This document shows positions 52,780 to 62,001 of a DNA stretch of 64,000 nucleotides, piece by piece; position 1 is the first letter of the stretch, and the number at the start of each line of letters is the position of its first letter. A program made the position numbers and the translations under genes. This stretch comes from Sedimentimonas flavescens (lineage in GTDB: Bacteria; Pseudomonadota; Alphaproteobacteria; Rhodobacterales; Rhodobacteraceae), in assembly GCF_019264375.1 (NCBI RefSeq), contig NZ_JAHVAI010000006.1, forward strand, positions 1 through 64,000, written 5' to 3'. The notes under the pieces were generated by a model, which made no database searches, was not told the origin of the DNA, and saw only the letters and a list, made by a program, of their open reading frames with translations.

Positions 52780-55706
52780 TATTGTTCCTCCCCACGCGCT
52801 TTCAGCCAGCGGCGCGGCAGCGGTGTGCCCTCAGGGTAAGCTACCGAGGAAACCGCCGCGACCTCGCGCGCCTCGGGTTTCTCGGCCACGATATGGGCAC
52901 CTCTTTCCTCATCCAGCACGGCTGCGCGCCGGGCCAGACGGCTCAGCCCGCCCAATGCCAGCAGCACCGAGCCGACGACCCCCAGGAACACGCCCAGATC
53001 GAAGCCCGCCGCCGTGGCCAGTTCGAACTTCTCAAGCCCGGGCAGTTTGAAATAGCCGAAGTCCGAGGTCAGGAACGGCATCCCGTTGAACCAGGCACCG
53101 GCGCCGGTGATCCCGGCGGCCAGCACCCCGCAGGCGATCAGCACATGGTAGTAAACCTTCTGCCGCGCCTGGGTCCAGGCAAAGCCCGAGGCCATGTATT
53201 GCATGACCAGCGCGATAGCGACCACAAGACCGGCGATGAACCCCCCGCCCGGCAGGTTGTGCCCGCGCAGGAAGATGAACACGCCAACCAGCAGCGCGAT
53301 GGGCAGCAACACACGCGTCGCCACCAGAAGCATCAGCGGGTGCTTGTCGCCGCCGCGCAGCATGTCGGGGCGCCATGCGATCAGCTTCTTCGAAGCCGTG
53401 CCATTCAGGAGCGCCTCAGTCAGCGCAAAGATCACCAGCGCGGCGATGCCGAGCACCGTGACCTCGCCGTAGGTATCGTAGCCACGGAAGTCCACGAGGA
53501 TCACGTTCACGACGTTGTCGCCGCCGCCCAGCTTGTAGGAGTTTGCCAAATGGTAGTTCGACATTGTCTCGAAGGCGAAGTCGCGCACCATCAGCGCATA
53601 GATCAGCGCGCCGATCCCGAGACCGCCCGCAATGGACAGCACCGCGTCGAAGCCCTGCTTGAGGCGGCTCGACTCGATCTTGGTCGTCTTGGGCAGGAAG
53701 TTCAGCGCCAAAAGCATCAGCACCGCCGTCACGATCTCGACCGAGATCTGCGTCAGCGCAAGGTCGGGCGCCGAGAGATAGATGAAGCAGATCGATACGA
53801 TCAGGCCGACGATCGAGATCAGCACCAGCGCAAGGAAGCGGTTATGGTGGAAGGCGACAACGCAGCCCGTGGCGGTGATCAGCATCACCCAACCCACCAG
53901 CGCGACCGGCGTGATCGGCAGCATCTCACGCGTGGCAGGGCCCTGCGTGCCGCCGCTCCAGGCCCAGACGCCCACTGCGATCGAGGCCAGCGTGAACATC
54001 ATCAGGTAGCGCGCCATCGAACCGTTGTGCAGACCCGAGGTGATCCAGCTTGCCACGCAGGCGCAGCGCGCCACGATCCAGTCGAAGATCGCCTTGGCCT
54101 CGGGGCGCGGGGCGGCCTCCCACATGCGCTTGAGGGGGGCAAAGCTGAGCAGCAGCACGATACCGCCAGCCGTCGCGATCATCGACATGACGAGCGCCGG
54201 GGTCAGCCCGTGCCAATGTTTGATCGGATGCATGTGCAGCCCGCCGCCGACGACCGCATCGGCCGCCATCTGCACCACCGGCCCGGCGAAGGTCATCGGC
54301 ATCAGGCCGATCAGCACCACCAGCACGACAAGGAAAGCAGGACTCAGCCACATGCCGAAATTCGGATCATGCGGTTTGTGCGGATAGTCGTCGCGCACCG
54401 GGCCGAAGAAGCCATGCACTATGAAGCGGAACGAATAGGCGGCCGAAAACAGCGCCGCGATCACCGCGACCAGCGGCACCAACCACGCCGCACCCGCCCA
54501 GACGGTATGCGCGGCCTCCTCAAGCATCAGTTCCTTCGACAGGAAGCCATTAAAGAGCGGGATCCCCGCCATCGACAGCGCCGCGATGGTGGCGATGGTC
54601 GCCGTCACCGGCATCAGGTGGCGCAACCCGCCGAGGCGCTTCAGGTCGCGTGTATGGGTTTCGTGATCGACGATCCCGGCACTCATGAACAGCGCGGCCT
54701 TGAAGGTCGCGTGGTTGATGATGTGGAAGACCGCCGCCACTGCGGCCGTCTTGGTGCCAAGCCCCAGCAGGAAGGTGATCAGGCCCAGATGCGAGACGGT
54801 CGAGAAAGCCAGCAGCGCCTTCAGGTCATCCTTGAAGAGCGCGATCTTGGCGCCGATCAGCATGGTAATGAGGCCGGTCGTGGCGACGATGTAGAACCAC
54901 TCGGGCGTGCCCGAGAGCACCGGCCACAGCCGCGCCATCAGGAAGAGCCCCGCCTTCACCATGGTGGCCGAGTGCAGATAGGCCGAGACCGGCGTCGGCG
55001 CGGCCATCGCATGCGGCAGCCAGAAATGGAACGGGAACTGCGCCGACTTGGTGAAGGCCCCGCCCAGGATCAGGATCAGCGCCGGCAGATAAAGCGGGCT
55101 GGCCTGGATCGCGGCCTTCTGCGTCAGGATGACCGAGATGTCGTAGCTGCCCGCGATGTTGCCCAGGATCAGCATCCCCGCGATCATCGAAAGCCCGCCA
55201 AGGCCGGTCACCGTCAGCGCCATACGCGCGCCCTGTCGACCCTCGGGCAGGTGCTTCCAGAACCCGATCAGCAGGAAGGACGACAGCGACGTCAGCTCCC
55301 AGAACACCAGCAAAAGCAGGATGTTATCTGACAGAACGATGCCCACCATCGCGCCCTGAAACAGCAGAAGATAGGTGTAGAACTGCCCCGCCGGATCGGC
55401 CTTGGTCAGGTAGAAGCGCGCATAGATGATGATCAGGATGCCGATCCCCAGGATCAGCGTCGCAAACAGCATCCCCAGACCGTCGATCATGAAATTGGCA
55501 TTCAGGCCAATCGCGGGCAGCCATTCGAACCGCGCCTGCACGACCTCGCCACGCATCACTGCGGGCAGGTGCAACAACAGCCCCAGCAGTGCCAGCCCCG
55601 AGGTCAGCCCCGCCGCGAACGCGGTATTCGAGCGACCCGTTCGGATCAGGATACCCGGCAGCAAGGCTCCGAGGAAGGGAAGGGCGGCGATAAGGGCAGG
55701 CGACAT
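52779..55706 (-). CDS. mnhA: Mrp-type Na+/H+ antiporter subunit A fused to subunit B
   Basis: The 975-residue protein comprises a NuoL-like N-terminal half (VFWELTSLSSFLLIGFW with the key Glu; FTKSAQFPFHFWLPHAM with Lys; HIINHATFKAALFMSAG), a NuoJ-like region (about 600-780) and a C-terminal MnhB domain (about 790-940: LLVATRVLLPIALLVGVFIF, HNLPGGGFIAGLV). No separate mrpB gene exists, so A and B are fused as in PhaAB of Sinorhizobium. The start MSPALIAALPF at 55706 was chosen over a 46-residue extension that is not membrane-like. First gene of the mrp operon. Confidence 0.95.
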   Translation of the reverse strand: MSPALIAALPFLGALLPGILIRTGRSNTAFAAGLTSGLALLGLLLHLPAVMRGEVVQARFEWLPAIGLNANFMIDGLGMLFATLILGIGILIIIYARFYLTKADPAGQFYTYLLLFQGAMVGIVLSDNILLLLVFWELTSLSSFLLIGFWKHLPEGRQGARMALTVTGLGGLSMIAGMLILGNIAGSYDISVILTQKAAIQASPLYLPALILILGGAFTKSAQFPFHFWLPHAMAAPTPVSAYLHSATMVKAGLFLMARLWPVLSGTPEWFYIVATTGLITMLIGAKIALFKDDLKALLAFSTVSHLGLITFLLGLGTKTAAVAAVFHIINHATFKAALFMSAGIVDHETHTRDLKRLGGLRHLMPVTATIATIAALSMAGIPLFNGFLSKELMLEEAAHTVWAGAAWLVPLVAVIAALFSAAYSFRFIVHGFFGPVRDDYPHKPHDPNFGMWLSPAFLVVLVVLIGLMPMTFAGPVVQMAADAVVGGGLHMHPIKHWHGLTPALVMSMIATAGGIVLLLSFAPLKRMWEAAPRPEAKAIFDWIVARCACVASWITSGLHNGSMARYLMMFTLASIAVGVWAWSGGTQGPATREMLPITPVALVGWVMLITATGCVVAFHHNRFLALVLISIVGLIVSICFIYLSAPDLALTQISVEIVTAVLMLLALNFLPKTTKIESSRLKQGFDAVLSIAGGLGIGALIYALMVRDFAFETMSNYHLANSYKLGGGDNVVNVILVDFRGYDTYGEVTVLGIAALVIFALTEALLNGTASKKLIAWRPDMLRGGDKHPLMLLVATRVLLPIALLVGVFIFLRGHNLPGGGFIAGLVVAIALVMQYMASGFAWTQARQKVYYHVLIACGVLAAGITGAGAWFNGMPFLTSDFGYFKLPGLEKFELATAAGFDLGVFLGVVGSVLLALGGLSRLARRAAVLDEERGAHIVAEKPEAREVAAVSSVAYPEGTPLPRRWLKARGEEQ

Positions 55707-56166
55707 CTTTCTGGTCCGTTCTCCGGCGGGCCTTTGGAGGCGCACACCCCCGTCCGCTGTGACAGGCCGCGCGCGCCAAGCCTGTGGCGCTAGTGTTATC
55801 CCTAAGTGCGAAAGCCACCCCCGACTGTCAAGCATAACCGCCATGAAATCGGCGCGTGACGTCCGCTAACATTCGCCCGCCCGGCGCGACTCAGTGCTTG
55901 GGTGCGGCGCGCGGCGTTGCATGCGTCCGCCGAACACCACGCTGGATCGCGACAGAAAATGCCCGGAAAACGGGCTGCCAAGCAATAAATTGCCGACCAT
56001 TTGCTGCGGAGCGGCAACAACCCGCGGAAAGCTGCATTTCACATGCAGTTGACCCTTCTGTAACGCAATGCTCTCTTGCAAGTTTTTCAGCACTATGCGT
56101 AAGAAATTGGCGACAAGGCTGCCTGCGGGTGGCCTTTAGAACTATCTGAGATACCTTGGAAAATAA
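55707..56166. promoter_or_regulatory. Non-coding region upstream of mrpA and opgG with three stem-loops
   Basis: This 460-base divergent region has no convincing coding sequence. It must carry promoters for both mrp and opg operons. On the opg side three inverted repeats follow each other: GCCCG-GAAAA-CGGGC (55961-55975), TTGCCG-N16-CGGCAA (55990-56017) and CTGCAT-TTCAC-ATGCAG (56032-56048). The last 120 bases before opgG are distinctly AT-richer than the surroundings and contain TTGCAA followed 17 bases later by a poor -10. No reliable promoter could be fixed. Confidence 0.45.
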
Positions 56167-57792
56167 ATGTCTGTAGCCCGGCCTCTTTCCGCATCTCTCT
56201 TGACCCGTCGCCGCCTGATCGCCGCACTCAGTGCGGGCGGAGCGCTTGCCTGCACCACAGCACTTCCGCGCATGGCCTTCGCGCAGGAAACGCCAGCCCC
56301 TGCGCCTGTCGTTGCTGCGCCGCAGCAAGCGTTCAGCTTCGACGCCCTGTCCGAGGAAATGCGCGCGCTTTCGACGCAGCCTCCGGTCTCGGTCCAGATC
56401 CCTGAAAGCTTCCTGTCGGGTCTGACCTATGACGACTACCGCCTGATCCGCTTCAATCCCGAACGCGCGCGTTTCGCCGAGATCGAGGGCGCACAGTTCC
56501 AGTTGCATGCCTTCCACATGGGCTGGCTCTTCAAGGAGCCGGTGCTGCTTTACGAGATCAACGACGGCCAGGCCCGGATCATGGGCTTCGACACCGACGA
56601 TTTCATCTATGAGCGCGAGGCACGCGACCACGTGCCCGAACATGCGCAGCTGCCCGGCGTTGCCGGCTTCCGCCTGCACAACCCGCTCAACCGCCCCGAT
56701 ATCTTCGACGAGTTGGTGGCCTTCCAGGGTGCCTCCTATTTCCGCGCCCTCGGCCGCGGCTCGGCCTATGGTCTTTCGGCGCGTGGCCTTGCGGTTAACA
56801 CCGGCCTTCCGGTGGCCGAGGAGTTCCCCCGCTTCACCCGCTTCTACATCGAGCGCCCGATGGGCGGCGCCGAGCAGATCGTGGTTCATGCCGCAATGGA
56901 AAGCGCCTCGCTGACCGGCGCCTATCGCTTCGTCATCACGCCCGGCGCCGAGACGGTGATGGACGTGACCGCCCGCCTCTTCTTCCGGTCCGACATCGAA
57001 CAACTTGGCGTCGCGCCACTGACCTCCATGTTCCTGTTCGCCGAGCGCAACCGCCACGAATTCGACGACTTCCGCCCGAACGTCCATGACAGCGACGGTC
57101 TGGGCATCGTGCGCGCGGATGGCGACATGTTCTGGCGTCCGCTCTCGAACCCCTCGCGCCTTGCGTCGAGCTATTTCGCCGAGACCGCTCCGAAAAGCTT
57201 CGGCCTGTACCAGCGCGACCGCGAGTTCGATCACTATCAGGACGCCGCCGCCTTCTATGAGAAGCGCCCCTCCTGCGTGGTCGAGCCGATGGGCGACTGG
57301 GGCCGCGGCGCGATCCGTCTGGTCGAGATCCCCTCGGATCTCGAGGTCAACGACAATATCGTCGCCTTCTGGGTGCCCGAGGGTGCCGTCAAGGCTGGCG
57401 AGAGCCGCGAATTCGCCTACCGCCTGCGGTGGGGCGATCTGCCCTATGACGGGCGCGACGACCGCGCGCATGTGCTGGAAACCCGCGCCGGGATCGGCGG
57501 CGTCTCGGGCGTCGAGAACACCGAGGGCACGCGCAAATTCGTCATCGACTTCAAGGGCGGGATGCTGGGCAACCTGCCGGGCGACGCGGGCGACGCGCTG
57601 AAGATCGTGACCACCGTCACCAACGGCGAGATAGAGACCCAGACGCTGTCGCATATCTGGGGCACCGACATCTGGCGGCTCGTGCTTGACGTGGCCGCCC
57701 CGAAAGGCGCAACCGTGGAGCTTTCCGCGCATATCGCGGGCTACGGCCGCAAACTGACCGAAACCTGGCTTTATCAATGGATCAAGGCATGA
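56167..57792 (+). CDS. opgG: Periplasmic glucan biosynthesis protein OpgG (Tat-exported)
   Basis: OpgG/OpgD proteins act in the periplasm on the osmoregulated glucan backbone. The 541-residue protein has a twin-arginine signal (TRRRLIAALSAGG at residues 13-25, cleavage near AFA-Q at 39/40) and then the MdoG domain: YDDYRLIRFNPERA, GWLFKEPV, SAYGLSARGLAVNT, FTRFYIERP and SDGLGIVRADGDMFWRPL. A Tat signal is more usual for OpgD than for E. coli OpgG, but the operon order follows Rhodobacter sphaeroides opgGIHC. The stop overlaps opgI. Confidence 0.94.
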   Translation: MSVARPLSASLLTRRRLIAALSAGGALACTTALPRMAFAQETPAPAPVVAAPQQAFSFDALSEEMRALSTQPPVSVQIPESFLSGLTYDDYRLIRFNPERARFAEIEGAQFQLHAFHMGWLFKEPVLLYEINDGQARIMGFDTDDFIYEREARDHVPEHAQLPGVAGFRLHNPLNRPDIFDELVAFQGASYFRALGRGSAYGLSARGLAVNTGLPVAEEFPRFTRFYIERPMGGAEQIVVHAAMESASLTGAYRFVITPGAETVMDVTARLFFRSDIEQLGVAPLTSMFLFAERNRHEFDDFRPNVHDSDGLGIVRADGDMFWRPLSNPSRLASSYFAETAPKSFGLYQRDREFDHYQDAAAFYEKRPSCVVEPMGDWGRGAIRLVEIPSDLEVNDNIVAFWVPEGAVKAGESREFAYRLRWGDLPYDGRDDRAHVLETRAGIGGVSGVENTEGTRKFVIDFKGGMLGNLPGDAGDALKIVTTVTNGEIETQTLSHIWGTDIWRLVLDVAAPKGATVELSAHIAGYGRKLTETWLYQWIKA

Positions 57793-58004
57793 CCGCACAT
57801 ACCCTCCCCACGGCGGCTACCCCGATCGACTATCTGGCCTCCCTGACCCCGGCGGATCTGGTTGCCGGCCCCTGCGCGCTGCCGCAGGCGCCGATGGCCA
57901 TGCCGCCGCAGGTGATCGAGGCCCAGATCGGCCTGATGCGTCGCCTCTTCGGCAGCCTGCTGCCGCACCACCCCGCAGCCCCGTCGGCCGGGGCTGGCCT
58001 CTGA
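57789..58004 (+). CDS. opgI: Small protein OpgI of the glucan operon
   Basis: The 71-residue product (MTAHTLPTAATPIDYLASL..., Pro/Ala-rich with QVIEAQIGLMRRLFGSLLP near the end) sits between opgG and opgH, with a 4-base overlap on one side and a 4-base gap on the other. In R. sphaeroides a small opgI gene occupies exactly this place; its role is not known to me. Because proteobacterial OpgH has a long cytosolic N-terminus that is missing from the OpgH here, OpgI may be that part split off. Alternative start at 57777 in the same frame. Confidence 0.8.
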   Translation: MTAHTLPTAATPIDYLASLTPADLVAGPCALPQAPMAMPPQVIEAQIGLMRRLFGSLLPHHPAAPSAGAGL

Positions 58005-58008
58005 GATC

Positions 58009-59796
58009 GTGACGCGGACCGCGCGCCTCGGGCTTTACGCCCTGCGCGGGCTTGCGCTCGCGCTCAGCCTGATTGCCGGGCTGGGTGCCTTTGTGCTGTT
58101 CCTGCAGTTCGGTGAGGCCGACGGGCTCGATACGCTGGATATCCTGCGCGCGCTCTTGATCCTGATCTCGACCCTCTGGCTGGCCTGGGGCGCGGTGCAG
58201 GCACTGATCGGCCTGACCTCCTTCGCGCGCCCGCCCGTCTATGACCCGAGCGCCCCGATCCGTGGCCGTTCGATCGTGCTGGTGCCGGTCTATAACGAGG
58301 ACCCGCTGGCGACCTTCTCGCGCGTTGCCGCCATGGATGCCTCGCTGGCCGCGACCGGCGATCCGACGCAGGTGCATTTCGCCATTCTCTCCGACACCCG
58401 CAACGAGACCATCGCCCGCCGCGAAGTGCAGATGTTCGCGCATCTGGTGCGGGACCGCGACGGGATGGGCCGCTTCTTCTACCGCCGGCGCGAGCAGAAC
58501 GTGGGCAAGAAGGCCGGCAATATCGAGGATTTCATCACCCGTTCGGGCAGCGCCTATGATTACGCCGTGATCCTGGATGCCGACAGCCTGATGGAAGGCG
58601 AGACGATCCTCCAGATGATCCGCCGGATGGAGGCAGAGCCGCGCCTTGGCCTGCTGCAAACCCTGCCCAAGGTGATCCGCGCGCGCTCGCGCTTTGGCCG
58701 GGCGATGCAGTTCTCGGCCTCGTTCTTCTCGCCGGTCTTCGCACGCGGTCTGGCCATGATGCAGGGCGAGACCGGCCCGTTCTGGGGTCATAACGCCATC
58801 GTCCGCGTGCGCGCCTTCGCCGAAAGCTGTGGCCTGCCCGCGCTGAAGGGCAAGCCCCCGTTCGGCGGCCATGTCATGAGCCACGATTACGTCGAGGCCG
58901 CGCTTTTGGCGCGCGCAGGCTGGATCGTCCGGCTTGACGACGACCTTGGCGGCAGCTTCGAGGAAGGCCCCGAGAATATCGTCGATCACGCCAAGCGCGA
59001 CCGCCGCTGGTGTCAGGGCAACCTGCAACACTCGCGCATCATCGGCGCGCCGGGGCTGCGGGCCTGGTCGCGCTTTGTCTTTGCGCAGGGCATCATGGCC
59101 TATATCGCGCCGTTGTTCTGGCTTGGCTTCATCCTGGCCTCGATCGCCGCGCCGCTGATGGCCCCGCCGCCCGATTACTTCCCCGAGCCCTACTGGCCCT
59201 TCCCCTATTTCCCGCCGTCCGAGGCGTCGAAAGCGGTGGGACTGGCCATCGGCATCTTCGGCCTGCTGCTGCTGCCCAAGATCCTGATCGCCGCCCGCGC
59301 CGCCTGGACCGGCCGCGCGCAGGGCTTTGGCGGATCGGGGCGCGCCTTCGCCTCGACGCTGGGGGAGCTTGGGTTCTCGTCGCTCACCGCGCCGGTGCTC
59401 TTGATGTATGCCACCCGCTCGGTCTTTCAGGTGCTTCTGGGCCGCGATGGCGGCTGGCCCACCAACAACCGCGGTGATGGCACACTGAGCCTGCGCGACA
59501 GCCTCGCCGCCTCCTACTGGATCGTGGCGATCGGCCTTCTGGGCCTGATCGCCACCTATGCCTTTGCGCGCGGTCTGTTCCTGTGGCTGCTGCCGGTGGG
59601 CGGGCCGATGATCTTCGCGCCGGTGCTGCTGTGGTGGTCCTCGCGCCCCTCGACGGGCCAGTTGATGGGCGTTCCGACCGAGTATTCCCCCGCACCGGTG
59701 ATGCAACTGCATGATACGATTTTCGAGCGCTGGACCGCCGCGCTTGACCAGATCGAGGCACCCTCCCCCGCCGCGCCGGAGAAGATCCATGCCTAA
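58009..59796 (+). CDS. opgH: Glucan glucosyltransferase OpgH
   Basis: OpgH is the inner-membrane GT2 glucosyltransferase that makes the periplasmic glucan backbone from UDP-glucose. The 595-residue protein starts with GTG at 58009 directly before the first helix. It shows the GT2 motifs VPVYNEDPLATF, NVGKKAGNIEDF, ILDADSLMEG (D-x-D), HDYVEAALL (catalytic Asp region) and DRRWCQGNLQH (Q-x-x-R-W type). About eight membrane helices flank the catalytic domain. It is shorter than E. coli OpgH (~850) mainly at the N-terminus. Stop overlaps opgC by 8 bases. Confidence 0.95.
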   Translation: MTRTARLGLYALRGLALALSLIAGLGAFVLFLQFGEADGLDTLDILRALLILISTLWLAWGAVQALIGLTSFARPPVYDPSAPIRGRSIVLVPVYNEDPLATFSRVAAMDASLAATGDPTQVHFAILSDTRNETIARREVQMFAHLVRDRDGMGRFFYRRREQNVGKKAGNIEDFITRSGSAYDYAVILDADSLMEGETILQMIRRMEAEPRLGLLQTLPKVIRARSRFGRAMQFSASFFSPVFARGLAMMQGETGPFWGHNAIVRVRAFAESCGLPALKGKPPFGGHVMSHDYVEAALLARAGWIVRLDDDLGGSFEEGPENIVDHAKRDRRWCQGNLQHSRIIGAPGLRAWSRFVFAQGIMAYIAPLFWLGFILASIAAPLMAPPPDYFPEPYWPFPYFPPSEASKAVGLAIGIFGLLLLPKILIAARAAWTGRAQGFGGSGRAFASTLGELGFSSLTAPVLLMYATRSVFQVLLGRDGGWPTNNRGDGTLSLRDSLAASYWIVAIGLLGLIATYAFARGLFLWLLPVGGPMIFAPVLLWWSSRPSTGQLMGVPTEYSPAPVMQLHDTIFERWTAALDQIEAPSPAAPEKIHA

Positions 59797-61003
59797 GACC
59801 CACGCCCCCCTACCGACCGGTGCCCGCGATCCGCGGCTTGATTTCTTCCGCGGCCTGTCGCTGGTGATGATCTACCTCAACCATGTGCCCGGCACGATCT
59901 ACGAGATGCTGACCTCGCGCAATTTCGGGCATTCGGATGCGGCCGAGGCGTTCGTCTTCATGTCGGGCGTCGCCGCCGCGCTGGCCTATGGGCCCAAGCT
60001 CAAGGACGGGTTGAACATCCCCGCCTTCCGCAAGATCTGGGGCCGGTCCTGGCTGCTTTACATGGTGCATATCGTCACCGCGATGCTGGCCATCGCCATC
60101 GTGGCCACCGCCGCGAAATGGTATGGCGGCGAGGCGCTGCTGACCCGCAACGCCTTCAAACCGCTCACCCAAGACCCTCTGGCCTTCCTGATCGGGATCG
60201 CCACGCTTGGCCACCAGTTGGGCTATGTGAACATCCTGCCGATGTACGCGGCGCTTCTGCTGGCCGCGCCCTTCCTGATCCGGTTGGGGCAGCGCAACCC
60301 GATGGGATTGCTGGGCTTTACTATCGGCTTCTGGGTGCTGACGGGGATGCTGCGGCTCAATTTGCCGAACTACCCGTTTGAGGGCGGCTGGTTCTTCAAC
60401 CCCTTCGCCTGGCAGCTTCTGTTCAGCCTTGGCATCCTGACCGGCCTTGCCCTGCGCAAGGGCGAGCGGTTCGTGCCCGTCAAGCGCGGCCTGATCTGGC
60501 CTGCCGTCGCGTGGCTCGGGTTTTGCGCGATCTGGGTGAAGTCGGACTACCTGATGGCCACGCTCGGCCATGTCTCGTGGCAGCTGCGCCAGTGGGACGT
60601 GCCCTTCTTCCTGGTGGATTTCGACAAGACCTTCGTGTCGGGCCCGCGCCTCCTGCATATCCTTGCGCTGGCCTATGTGCTCAGCCTGCCCGGCATCGTG
60701 CCCGCCATCGCCGCCTCGCGCGTCATGGCGCCGGTGCGCCTGATGGGCCGCCACGGCCTGCCGGTCTTTGCCATGGGCACGGTGCTGGCGATCCTCGCGC
60801 AGGCGATCAAAGAGGTGCACCCGGGCGGTTTCGTGCAGGATAGTGTGCTGATCCTCGGCGGTCTTGGCCTGCAATACGGTTTCGCCCGCACCCGCGAGTG
60901 GCTGCGCAGCACCGATCACGCCAAGGCCCCGGCGCCGGTCACGCGCCCGGTGCAGGACATGCCCGCAGCGGCGCCACGCCTGCGCGCCAAGCCAGCGCGC
61001 TGA
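59789..61003 (+). CDS. opgC: OpgC protein, succinyl transferase for periplasmic glucans
   Basis: OpgC adds succinyl groups to the glucans in Rhodobacter. The 404-residue protein has about ten membrane helices and starts DPRLDFFRGLSLVMIYLNHVPG followed by GHSDAAEAFVFMSGVAAALAYG (key residues R-x-x-F-F-R-G and F-x-F-x-S-G), the OpgC acyltransferase pattern. The C-terminus is a basic, Pro/Ala-rich tail. It ends opgGIHC and its stop abuts the stop of the convergent LysR gene. Confidence 0.93.
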   Translation: MPKTHAPLPTGARDPRLDFFRGLSLVMIYLNHVPGTIYEMLTSRNFGHSDAAEAFVFMSGVAAALAYGPKLKDGLNIPAFRKIWGRSWLLYMVHIVTAMLAIAIVATAAKWYGGEALLTRNAFKPLTQDPLAFLIGIATLGHQLGYVNILPMYAALLLAAPFLIRLGQRNPMGLLGFTIGFWVLTGMLRLNLPNYPFEGGWFFNPFAWQLLFSLGILTGLALRKGERFVPVKRGLIWPAVAWLGFCAIWVKSDYLMATLGHVSWQLRQWDVPFFLVDFDKTFVSGPRLLHILALAYVLSLPGIVPAIAASRVMAPVRLMGRHGLPVFAMGTVLAILAQAIKEVHPGGFVQDSVLILGGLGLQYGFARTREWLRSTDHAKAPAPVTRPVQDMPAAAPRLRAKPAR

Positions 61004-61888
61004 TCACAGCATTGCGCAGCGCGTTGCCATTTCCTTGAGAACCTTCAGCGCCGCCTGAACCTTGGGCGTGCGGTGCAGGTCCACATGGGTCACCAGCCAA
61101 AGCGGCGATTCCCATTCCGGCCGCGGTCCCATCACCTCGACCAGATGTGAGGCCGCGCGGGCCTCAATCGCTGGCAGGAAGCCAAGCCCCACCCCGTTGC
61201 GTACTGCGGCACGCTGACCCTCCGGGTCATTGGCGCGCAAGACCACCTGTTCGGGTGGGATATGCTGCGCCATCCACACGAAGAACGGCGCGCGGCTATC
61301 GCGCTGCTCGGCGCCAATGAAGCGGTGGCTGGCCAGCGTCTCTTCGGTTGGCATCCCGTTGCGCTCGATGTAATCGTCGCTGGCATATAGCCCGACCAGA
61401 TGCGCACCAAGCGCCTGCACCACGTTATCGGGCTCGGTCGGGCGCGAGCCCGCGCGGATCGCCACATGCGCCTCGCCATATTCCAGCCGGAACACGCGCT
61501 GGTCGGTCAGGTAGCGGATGCGCAGGCCGGGGTGGTCCGCCATCAGCGCACTCAGCGCGGGCAGCACGAAACCTGACACGGTCGGCAGCGAGGTCACGAT
61601 CAGCTCGCCGGTGATTTCTTCGCCCGCACCCGCGATCCGCGCGGCAAGTTGCGCGAACTGATCCTCGGTCGCCTTGCCGACGGAAAGAAGCTGCTGCCCC
61701 GCCTCGGTCGGCGTATAGCCGCGGGGGTGGCGCTGAAACAGCTTGGCGCCCAGCCGGGTCTCCAGCGCGTCAACGTGGCGGATGACGGTTGCGTGGTGCA
61801 CGCCCAGCACCTCCGCGGCGCCAGAAACCGTGCCCACCCGCGCCACCTGATAGGCCGTCCGGATCTCGTCCCAATTCTCCAATGGCAT
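61004..61888 (-). CDS. LysR family transcriptional regulator divergent from azoR
   Basis: The 294-residue protein has the LysR helix-turn-helix (IRTAYQVARVGTVSGAAEVLGVHHATVIRHVDALE, key residues A-A-x-x-L-x-x-x-x-x-T-V-x-R-x-x-x-x-L-E) and the effector domain starting LIVTSLPTVSG. The start MPLENWDE at 61888 was preferred over a 27-residue extension. It is divergent from azoR with 113 bases between, so it probably controls that gene, perhaps in response to quinones or electrophiles. It lacks recognisable redox-active Cys pairs. Confidence 0.9.
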   Translation of the reverse strand: MPLENWDEIRTAYQVARVGTVSGAAEVLGVHHATVIRHVDALETRLGAKLFQRHPRGYTPTEAGQQLLSVGKATEDQFAQLAARIAGAGEEITGELIVTSLPTVSGFVLPALSALMADHPGLRIRYLTDQRVFRLEYGEAHVAIRAGSRPTEPDNVVQALGAHLVGLYASDDYIERNGMPTEETLASHRFIGAEQRDSRAPFFVWMAQHIPPEQVVLRANDPEGQRAAVRNGVGLGFLPAIEARAASHLVEVMGPRPEWESPLWLVTHVDLHRTPKVQAALKVLKEMATRCAML

Positions 61889-62001
61889 ATGTGCACCTAC
61901 GAACAAAACAAGTGCAATCATGCCAGTTGAGTTCACGAACGCAAGAGACAATCTATTCCGCAGATGCAAACGACCTCCTCCCAGCCGAAAGACACATACA
62001 C
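61889..62001. promoter_or_regulatory. Divergent control region between lysR and azoR
   Basis: This 113-base region is the probable operator for both genes. It contains TGCAC at 61910-61914 (reverse) and GTGCA at 61890-61894, an inverted pair spaced 15 bases apart near the lysR start, and an A-rich tract between them. No consensus promoter was fixed; TTGAGT near 61927 with AATCTA 17 bases later is a weak azoR candidate. Confidence 0.35.

Noticed and set aside
52761-55331. An 856-codon open frame opposite mrpA
   Set aside because: The translation is dominated by Arg, His, Gln and Asp with no domains, and mrpA on the other strand is unambiguous.
55866-56093. A 75-codon reverse frame in the mrp/opg intergenic region
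   Set aside because: No ribosome binding site, no similarity recognised, and the region contains palindromes better explained as regulatory.
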